Source: Bacillota bacterium (GTDB lineage Bacteria > Bacillota > Clostridia > Lachnospirales > Lachnospiraceae). Taken from it: a stretch of DNA of 19,535 nucleotides. The translations under genes and the position numbers were made by a program. This document shows positions 13,898-19,535 of the stretch, piece after piece. The stretch spans positions 1 through 19,535 of the forward strand of contig JAEZKL010000030.1 of the NCBI GenBank assembly GCA_023415475.1, read 5' to 3'. The notes beneath the pieces were generated by a model. It saw nothing but the letters and a program-made list of their open reading frames with translations. It searched no databases and was not told the DNA's origin. The first letter of the stretch is position 1, and every line of letters begins with the position of its first letter.

Positions 13898-16771
13898 ATG
13901 GTGGAAAAAAGGATTGTAATATTAGGGGGAGGAATTGCAGGTTGTATTGCAGCAATCATTGCAAAGAAACAAGGATTATCTCCAATCATAATTGAATCGC
14001 GGAGTTATCTGGGATATGAAATGACAGGAAGATATCAATTATTCGTTGGAGAACAAGACAGTAATGAATCCATATTAGAAAATTATTTTGATATTGACGG
14101 AGTTCTAATTGGTTCTAATAAGTGTTATTATCAGGGAGAATTGAAAATGGCGCTGGGAAGACGAATGAGGGAGCTTGAGATCCCATGCTTTTATCTTTCT
14201 CATTTGATCGGAGTCAGTGGTAATACTTCTATTAATAAAATATACTTTGCTAATCCGTATGGAATGTATTCTGTTGATTGTAATTATATTTTGGATTGCA
14301 GCAATGCCCAGATGATACAGCAGGTACTTGGATTTGCGACAAACAATAATTGTGTACATAACATTCAGTACGCAATGGAAATAACAAATTGCCATTATAC
14401 AGAAAAGTCAATAACAATAAATCTGGAAAATAACGATACTCAAATATTAAAAGTTCATCCGTCAAAGCATTCACCAAATAGTCGCATACTGACTATGGAT
14501 TTTAATGTGGCATTTAATGATAGTAGTATATCAGCGCGAACAAAAACGGAAATTAAAGCCCGTATACGAAGTCTGCATGTTTTGAATGAATTAGCAGAAA
14601 TAGAAGAATTTAAAGATTTTAAATTAATAAATATATCGAGTGAAGTATCAAGTACAAGGAAAACGTCTCATTATAGCAGTGATATTAACAATATTCTTGA
14701 AAATGAAGTATTATTAAACTTTGATTTTACAGAAGCTAATTTACTTCAACTTGAACTGTCTTTGAAGAATAGATTAGCTAATTTGCATCCATGTAATGAT
14801 AGTATATCAGAGAATTATTTCTGGATGAATGGAAGAAAAAGAGCTTTATCAGAAAGTGTAACCTTTAATGCTTCGAGTGAGTGGCTAGGAGTAAAACTTA
14901 ATTCATTTACTCTAAAATCAGATCAATTACCAATTATTGATAATGATATAGTAATTGCAGGCATGGGGGTCTCCGGAATGTCGGCCGCTATGGGGATTGG
15001 AGCCACGGAAAAAAGTGTATTAGGTATTGAGAATCAAAGTACCTTAGGTGGAACCAAGACAGCAGCACATGTCACGGGTTACTATTATGGATATCAAGGT
15101 GGCTTTACGAAAGCATTGGACGAAGCCTTTCAAGAATTTATTGAAACTAATATTAGATTCTCTTATGAAAAATCTTCAGCATATATTATACTTGAATACT
15201 TTCATTTTATAACCTTAGAGCAAATGCATTTTCCTTACTTGTTAAATACGGTTGTTTGTGGAGCTGAATTAGATGGAAACAGATTAGTTGGAGCTATTAT
15301 AGCGAATGACAGCGGTGTCTATCTACTTAATTCAAAGCTATTTTTAGATATGACCGGAAATGGAGATTTAGCGGCATTGTCAGGAGCTGCTTTTGAATTT
15401 GGTGATCCGCTGGATGGAAATAGTCAGACCTTTAGTAGATGGGGTCGAACAGAATTAAGTGTGGATAATTATCTGGAAAATCAATTTCATGGTGATTATG
15501 ATGCGGTTGATCCGTCAAATTATCAGGATATGTTACGCGCATTAACGATATCACAGTGTGACAACTCAGCATACTATTTCTCGCATCCTCTTGCATACCG
15601 TGAGGGTAGACGTATTATCGGAAGAGAATATATTACACTAGAGAAAACACTTACCTTTCGGGAGTTGTCTCAAATTGTTCTAATTGGTGAAACTACCTTG
15701 GACAACCACGGAAGAATGTCAGCAGATTATGCACTAATGGGATTTGGAACATTAAATAAAGTTTATCGTGCAGCGGTTTCGTTAGGTTGCTTTATCCCAA
15801 AAGACATTGATGGAATCTTAGTTGGTGGTAAAGCAATTTCGGGTGATCGTGATGCGGTTGGTATGCTACGAATGAATGCCGATATACAAAATGCAGGTTT
15901 TATGCTCGGTATCTATGCTGATTTAATGCAAGAAGGAGATTTAAATTCAGTTGATTTTGAGGACTTCCAGAATAAATTAAGGCAATTAAATATACTGACT
16001 GTTGAAAGAGAAACTCCTACAATAAAATCAGTCCATGAGGCAGTAGCACAAATATCAATTGATGATCCATATTCTTTATTTGATGTATTGCTGCAGGAGA
16101 AATCGGCTGTATTACCATTGTTAAGAGCTGCATATGAACAAGAAAACAATATTAAGAGAAAATACATTATTGCAAAGGGATTAGCTTGGTTTGCTGATCC
16201 ACTAGGCATTGATTTTCTTTATAAAAGATTTGATGAGCTAATTCATAACGAATGCTGTGATAGTAATAGTGATATTGACGATCATATGGATGTAGTACGT
16301 CATGGAGTAGCGAATGATGAAATAAATGATTATTGGGATCTAAATCAATTGATTGTGTTATTCGAAAGGCTTAAAGATCAATCCCGAATAACTGAGTTAT
16401 GCGGTTTAATTAAGCGTGCAAATGCAGGTGGAACGCCTTATAGAAGTAAATATGTCTACTATGCGTCAAGAGCGGATATGGTATGTGTCCCATATTTTGA
16501 AAGGCTATTTATTCTCGCACATTATTTTATTCATTTGCCCAGTAAAACAGCAGCACCTTATTTATATGAATTATTAAGCAAAGAGAATATCGGCGGTGGA
16601 TTATATTGTCATAGCTTGGATAAACCGCCCTTATATTTCTCGTCCTATCTTGAGTTAATGATTGCCAGAGCTGCATACAGATGCGGAGAAAGTAAAGCAA
16701 GAGAAATCATTAGAGAATATTCTTCTGATATTAGAAAAACGCTTTCCGGCTGTGCTCAAAATGAATTATAA
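13898..16771 (+). CDS. Large FAD-dependent oxidoreductase with two Rossmann motifs
   Basis: This 957-residue protein has no signal peptide or membrane segment and should act in the cytosol. An N-terminal dinucleotide motif (G10-x-G12-x-x-G15) starts a first unit of about 340 residues that otherwise departs from the family: the usual LGG follow-up reads YLGYEMTG. A second unit begins at VIAGMGVSG (G355-x-G357-x-x-G360) and is a fuller FAD_oxidored-type domain. It has a TLGGTKTAA segment, D484-x-TGNGD490 and the DIQNAGFMLG segment starting at residue 662. From about 700 to the end it is helical and HEAT-like. GAGGGGG precedes the ATG, with a GTG as the next codon. Its place directly after a solute importer suggests it oxidises the imported compound or a derivative. 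Substrate and reaction are unknown. Confidence 0.85.
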   Translation: MVEKRIVILGGGIAGCIAAIIAKKQGLSPIIIESRSYLGYEMTGRYQLFVGEQDSNESILENYFDIDGVLIGSNKCYYQGELKMALGRRMRELEIPCFYLSHLIGVSGNTSINKIYFANPYGMYSVDCNYILDCSNAQMIQQVLGFATNNNCVHNIQYAMEITNCHYTEKSITINLENNDTQILKVHPSKHSPNSRILTMDFNVAFNDSSISARTKTEIKARIRSLHVLNELAEIEEFKDFKLINISSEVSSTRKTSHYSSDINNILENEVLLNFDFTEANLLQLELSLKNRLANLHPCNDSISENYFWMNGRKRALSESVTFNASSEWLGVKLNSFTLKSDQLPIIDNDIVIAGMGVSGMSAAMGIGATEKSVLGIENQSTLGGTKTAAHVTGYYYGYQGGFTKALDEAFQEFIETNIRFSYEKSSAYIILEYFHFITLEQMHFPYLLNTVVCGAELDGNRLVGAIIANDSGVYLLNSKLFLDMTGNGDLAALSGAAFEFGDPLDGNSQTFSRWGRTELSVDNYLENQFHGDYDAVDPSNYQDMLRALTISQCDNSAYYFSHPLAYREGRRIIGREYITLEKTLTFRELSQIVLIGETTLDNHGRMSADYALMGFGTLNKVYRAAVSLGCFIPKDIDGILVGGKAISGDRDAVGMLRMNADIQNAGFMLGIYADLMQEGDLNSVDFEDFQNKLRQLNILTVERETPTIKSVHEAVAQISIDDPYSLFDVLLQEKSAVLPLLRAAYEQENNIKRKYIIAKGLAWFADPLGIDFLYKRFDELIHNECCDSNSDIDDHMDVVRHGVANDEINDYWDLNQLIVLFERLKDQSRITELCGLIKRANAGGTPYRSKYVYYASRADMVCVPYFERLFILAHYFIHLPSKTAAPYLYELLSKENIGGGLYCHSLDKPPLYFSSYLELMIARAAYRCGESKAREIIREYSSDIRKTLSGCAQNEL

Positions 16772-16811
16772 AATTCTATAGCTTTTTTCTCTCTTCGAGT
16801 GATAATATCTC

Positions 16812-16846
16812 AAACCTGGACCTGATTCATAATCAGGTCCAGGTTT
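16812..16846. terminator. Perfect inverted repeat ending the importer/flavoprotein operon
   Basis: AAACCTGGACCTGATT (16812-16827) and its exact complement (16831-16846) flank a CAT loop, giving up to 16 pairs. The site lies 41 bases after the flavoprotein stop. The T content downstream is modest (TTTATGTTTA), but stem strength and position favour a terminator. The rest of 16772-16919 holds only a T-rich stretch and a small ACACC/GGTGT hairpin. Confidence 0.7.
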
Positions 16847-16919
16847 ATGTTTACACCTCTCTATGAAATGGGTGTTAAGCTTTTCTTCTACTTTCCTTCG
16901 ACAAATTTTTTTTAATTAA

Positions 16920-16948
16920 TTGTAATATTTGCATTTCTACTGTATAAT
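16920..16948 (+). promoter_or_regulatory. Promoter
   Basis: TTGTAA (16920-16925), 17 bases and a perfect TATAAT (16943-16948), preceded by an A/T-rich stretch like an UP element. Transcription would start near 16955. That is inside the open frame that begins at TTG 16951, so the first usable start there would lie further downstream. Confidence 0.55.
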
Positions 16949-16950
16949 TC

Positions 16951-17310
16951 TTGCAGTGGATAAATTATAAAACCACGGATGATTTTAGTATATTGACCTT
17001 GGATATGCCCTTGGATACAGCGACAATTCCGTTACCGACTAACCTTGTTATTTATTTTTATCATGATAAGATTAATTATGAGGCATTTAGCGAGCGTCTG
17101 ATAGAGCTCTATGATATTATGGGCAGGAATAATATACGCATTGATTTCTATTCTGTTGTAATGGAGGAAACACCGAAGGATGGAGAGAAGCCGACGAGCG
17201 GTGAAAGCATCCATCTTTATGATTTTCCGGCTGAGAAGGTGGCCTCTGAGACTTTAGTGGAGGATATCAAGATGTACATTGCAGAATGGGAGAGAGAGAA
17301 TGAAAAGTAG
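16951..17310 (+). CDS. Uncharacterised short ORF, probably 5'-truncated or with an internal start
   Basis: The open frame is 119 codons from a TTG at 16951. The composition looks coding: a hydrophobic strand NLVIYFYHD, an amphipathic stretch YEAFSERLIELYDIMG, then FYSVVME, and a charged C terminus. I do not recognise the family. No ribosome site precedes 16951, and a good promoter overlaps the beginning. The first ATG in frame (17005) also lacks a clear ribosome site and would leave 101 residues. It may be a C-terminal remnant of a longer gene or a leaderless small protein. It is 103 bases ahead of the cyclase gene and could share its transcript. Confidence 0.5.
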   Translation: MQWINYKTTDDFSILTLDMPLDTATIPLPTNLVIYFYHDKINYEAFSERLIELYDIMGRNNIRIDFYSVVMEETPKDGEKPTSGESIHLYDFPAEKVASETLVEDIKMYIAEWERENEK

Positions 17311-17413
17311 TCCAGAATAGGATGCGGTGGCCCGGTTAGTAGAAACGGTTATCATTAATGTTCTGTATTATACATGATAGGATTAATAAAAAGCTCTAAT
17401 AGGAGTACTGACT

Positions 17414-19009
17414 ATGGTATATTTGACGATATTATCTTTAACAGCTTCTTTATTTTATTTTTTATTCGGATTTAACATCATTCGATTATATAGAAAATCC
17501 AAGGTCTGTAAGATCTTTTTTATTCTTACATTATCGTTGGCTATATGGTCCTTGCCAGGAGCCTTTGTATATGTAGCGGAAAATACAGTAGAGTATGCTT
17601 TTTGGAATAAAATCTCTGCATTTGGATGGTGTACCTTTGAGGCGATAGGGCTATATTTTGTAATGACGCTGACGGAGAATAAATTAATGCGGCATATGTA
17701 TATCAAGCTGCTTATACTACTACCGGCGGTTATTTTCCTGTACATGGCTCTCTTCCTTTTTGGCCCTAATATTACTACTTCTCCGATTATTGAGAATATA
17801 TTTTATAAAGGAAATTTTCTATATAATTTTATATATCCATTGCTAAGTATTTTATTAATCCTTCGGTGGGGCATGAAATCAAAGAGTAGAATTCAAAAGA
17901 AACAAGCTTATATTATATCCATTAGCAGCTTAATTTCTTTTCTCTTGATACTTATTGTTCAGACGCTTCTACCTGCTATGGGGTTGCTGGAAATCCCCAG
18001 TTTGGGGCAAGTGTATTCTTTGATTATGATGTATGGTGTTTATTACTCTATTCATCGATACCAGTTTATGTCCATTCCTACTTCATTGATTACTAATGAA
18101 TTATTTAAGGAGCTAACCGGATTGACTTTTCTTTTAGATTCGCAAGGCTTCATTATTAAAACGAACCGACAGCTATATCACTTGCTTAACTATACGGAAG
18201 ATGAGGTCATAGGAAAACATATTACAGAGATTATAAGACATACGGATATTGATAGAGTTATGGATAACAGTGAAACAATTCATAAGGCAATAAGATTTGA
18301 AGAGATTCTGATTTCTTCAAAAACCGGTATTGCAATTCCGTTTAAAATCTCAGTTATCCCTCTCCAGAAGAAATCAGGTTTTCAGTTGGGTCTTTTAGTT
18401 ATAGGCGAAGATATCAGGGTAATTATGAAGCAGAAGAAAACACAGGCAATACTTAAGAAGAATTACGAAGACATCAATAAACTAAATAATGAGCTTCTTG
18501 AGATGAATCAGAAGCTAATTCAGAAATCCAACAAAGACAGTCTGACAAATCTTTATAATCATCAATATATAAATATGATATTAGAGGATTTGTTAGTGCA
18601 GGAGCGAAAGGAAACCGCCGATATTTGTGTTATGATGCTTGACATTGATTATTTTAAGCAGGTGAATGATGACTATGGACATTTGGCAGGAGATAGGGTT
18701 CTGGTAACCATCAGTGAAATCATATTGAAAAACATTCGACCGTATGATTACATAGGACGTTACGGAGGGGAGGAATTTCTTGTTATAATGCCGAATATCA
18801 AGCTGGAGGAGGCAGCTCTCATCTCAGAGAAAATCCGAAGAAGTATCGAAACTCATCATTTTGAGATTAAAGGTCTTGCCTTGACAATTAGTATCGGAGT
18901 GGCTCAGTATGCCGGAGAAACATCCAAAGATCTAATCAATAAAGCGGACAAGCTACTATATCAAGCGAAGACTAAGGGCAGAAACAGATATGAGTTAGAG
19001 TTGGATTAG
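17414..19009 (+). CDS. Membrane diguanylate cyclase (7TM, PAS, GGDEF)
   Basis: This 531-residue inner-membrane enzyme would make cyclic di-GMP from two GTP. The first 220 or so residues hold about seven hydrophobic segments like the N-terminal 7TM region of some sensor kinases. A PAS-like domain follows (LTFLLDSQGFIIKTNRQL onward, roughly 232-340), then a coiled coil around NNELLEMNQKLIQKS, then a GGDEF domain from about 375. The active site is G451-G-E-E-F455 in RYGGEEF, so it should be active. An inhibitory RxxD motif, R442-P-Y-D445, lies exactly five residues before it, predicting product feedback. DIDYFKQVND provides metal and substrate residues. AGGAG precedes the ATG by eight bases. The sensed signal is unknown. 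It lies directly upstream of the rpoB promoter region and is probably expressed separately. Confidence 0.92.
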   Translation: MVYLTILSLTASLFYFLFGFNIIRLYRKSKVCKIFFILTLSLAIWSLPGAFVYVAENTVEYAFWNKISAFGWCTFEAIGLYFVMTLTENKLMRHMYIKLLILLPAVIFLYMALFLFGPNITTSPIIENIFYKGNFLYNFIYPLLSILLILRWGMKSKSRIQKKQAYIISISSLISFLLILIVQTLLPAMGLLEIPSLGQVYSLIMMYGVYYSIHRYQFMSIPTSLITNELFKELTGLTFLLDSQGFIIKTNRQLYHLLNYTEDEVIGKHITEIIRHTDIDRVMDNSETIHKAIRFEEILISSKTGIAIPFKISVIPLQKKSGFQLGLLVIGEDIRVIMKQKKTQAILKKNYEDINKLNNELLEMNQKLIQKSNKDSLTNLYNHQYINMILEDLLVQERKETADICVMMLDIDYFKQVNDDYGHLAGDRVLVTISEIILKNIRPYDYIGRYGGEEFLVIMPNIKLEEAALISEKIRRSIETHHFEIKGLALTISIGVAQYAGETSKDLINKADKLLYQAKTKGRNRYELELD

Positions 19010-19014
19010 GATGT

Positions 19015-19050
19015 ACTCGCGATTTTCTAAAGAACAGAAAATTGCTCGTT
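19015..19050 (-). repeat. Short palindromic repeat, copy B
   Basis: The stem GCGATTTTCT (19019-19028) pairs with AGAAAATTGC (19036-19045), including one G-U pair, around AAAGAAC. Read on the minus strand, the flanks are AACGA and GAGT, matching copy A at 166-199. It follows the cyclase stop codon by six bases. Confidence 0.6.
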
Positions 19051-19058
19051 AGAAAAGC

Positions 19059-19093
19059 AGACTCACGAATTGTAAAAGCACAATTCGTTCGTT
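19059..19093 (-). repeat. Short palindromic repeat, copy C
   Basis: The stem CGAATTGT (19066-19073) pairs with ACAATTCG (19080-19087) around AAAAGC. Read on the minus strand, the flanks are AACGAA and TGAGTCT, the latter identical to copy A. It lies eight bases from copy B and abuts the terminator hairpin. Confidence 0.6.
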
Positions 19094-19128
19094 GAAAAAG
19101 CTCACCCGATTGGGGTGAGCTTTTTCAA
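19092..19128. terminator. Bidirectional intrinsic terminator
   Basis: TTGAAAAAGCTCACCC (19092-19107) and GGGTGAGCTTTTTCAA (19113-19128) form a perfect 16-pair stem with loop GATTG. A runs on one side and T runs on the other let it work on both strands. It separates the cyclase from the rpoB promoter. Confidence 0.85.
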
Positions 19129-19176
19129 ATTGTATATATTTGTTTGCATAATTTTAAAAAACTCAATGAATTTGAG

Positions 19177-19205
19177 TTGACAGTTGCAAAAAAGTATGCT
19201 AGTAT
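19177..19205 (+). promoter_or_regulatory. Strong promoter of rpoB with a long leader
   Basis: A perfect TTGACA (19177-19182), 17 bases and TAGTAT (19200-19205) with an extended -10 TG at 19197-19198. The start point would be near 19212, giving a leader of about 240 bases before rpoB. The leader is very AT-rich. It contains a long-range complement, CCTAATTA (19234-19241) with TAATTAGG (19291-19298), enclosing an A-rich/T-rich inner stem. No open frame of note is seen in it. Confidence 0.75.
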
Positions 19206-19449
19206 GAAAGATGCACTATTGTGGTGTTATATGCCTAATTACTAATATTATAGCATATATAAATGAAATTGAAAAGTAGTTTTTTATTCATAATTAGGAT
19301 TAAGGTAGAAAAAGTGACCTAAAATATACATAATACTATATAAAGTGAATAAATTTTCATTTTGTTATAGATATGGTATGTGTTTAATCCAATAGATATT
19401 TTTCTATGTTAATCAAAAACTTATAAAAATTCAAGGGGTGAAAACGTCA

Positions 19450-19535
19450 ATGGACAAGAACAGAATGCATCCAATTAAGGTTGGTAATAACGTTAGAATG
19501 AGTTACTCCAAACAAAAGGAAGTCCTGGAGATGCC
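19450..19535 (+). CDS. rpoB: RNA polymerase beta subunit, N-terminal fragment
   Basis: The first 28 codons of a gene that runs off the window. The fragment VRMSYSKQKEVLEMP matches the conserved beginning of clostridial RpoB, where RMSYSRQKEVLEMP-like sequence leads into the first beta-lobe. The subunit forms the catalytic core of RNA polymerase with beta prime. AAGGGGTG lies nine bases before the ATG. The call rests on a short stretch, but the motif is distinctive. The gene has its own promoter here and does not directly follow rplL. Confidence 0.85.
   Translation, partial: MDKNRMHPIKVGNNVRMSYSKQKEVLEM

Noticed and set aside
6811..16934. Shared 13-mer GTAATATTTGCAT at 6811-6823 and 16922-16934
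   Set aside because: In AT-rich DNA of this length a few such matches between unrelated sites are expected by chance, and only one copy is part of a palindrome.
1..19535. CRISPR array, tRNA, rRNA, insertion sequence or phage genes
   Set aside because: I saw no regularly spaced repeats, cloverleaf pattern, transposase, integrase or phage-type protein on either strand.

Overview
The window reads as chromosomal DNA of a low-GC, anaerobic Firmicute, most likely a Lachnospiraceae (clostridial cluster XIVa) member. The support is AT-rich DNA with purine-rich AGGAGG-type ribosome sites, a GlpP-type glycerol regulator, a clostridial three-part flavoprotein route for glycerol 3-phosphate, a YesN/YesM-type two-component pair beside an LplB/YtcP-type importer, and the start of rpoB at the right edge. 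Family and genus are inference; no rRNA or tRNA gene is present. All genes recognised here lie on the + strand.

Left edge (1-336): no gene, but a dense cluster of hairpins, including a long bulged hairpin, two exact copies of a 25-base hairpin, an intrinsic terminator, and one copy of a short palindromic repeat that recurs (inverted) near the right edge.

Glycerol region (337-6725): glpP (antiterminator) has its own strong promoter. It is followed by a second promoter, a leader with a terminator hairpin (the likely GlpP target), and the operon GlpA-like dehydrogenase with a C-terminal [2Fe-2S] domain, NAD/FAD oxidoreductase, DUF1667 cysteine protein, glpK and a cytosolic glycerophosphodiesterase. 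Together these would release glycerol 3-phosphate from phosphodiesters, phosphorylate glycerol, and oxidise glycerol 3-phosphate to dihydroxyacetone phosphate. No glycerol facilitator or glycerol-3-phosphate transporter gene is in the window. A short relic lies between glpK and glpQ.

Transport and oxidation region (6726-16771): distinctly more AT-rich. It has an operator-like promoter region, an AraC-type response regulator, a LytS/YesM-type sensor kinase, two CUT1-type permeases, a solute-binding lipoprotein, and a 957-residue flavoprotein with two Rossmann nucleotide-binding motifs and a helical tail. No ATPase subunit and no glycoside hydrolase is present. I infer one regulon: a sensed extracellular solute, probably a carbohydrate or polyol derivative, is imported and then oxidised by the flavoprotein. 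The substrate is unknown. This is the best candidate here for an undescribed system.

Right side (16772-19535): a perfect 16-base-pair inverted repeat, an uncharacterised short ORF lacking a good start, a membrane diguanylate cyclase with 7TM, PAS and GGDEF parts, two more copies of the palindromic repeat, a bidirectional terminator, then a consensus promoter with a leader of about 240 bases before the first 28 codons of rpoB. The gene immediately upstream of rpoB is therefore the cyclase, not rplL.
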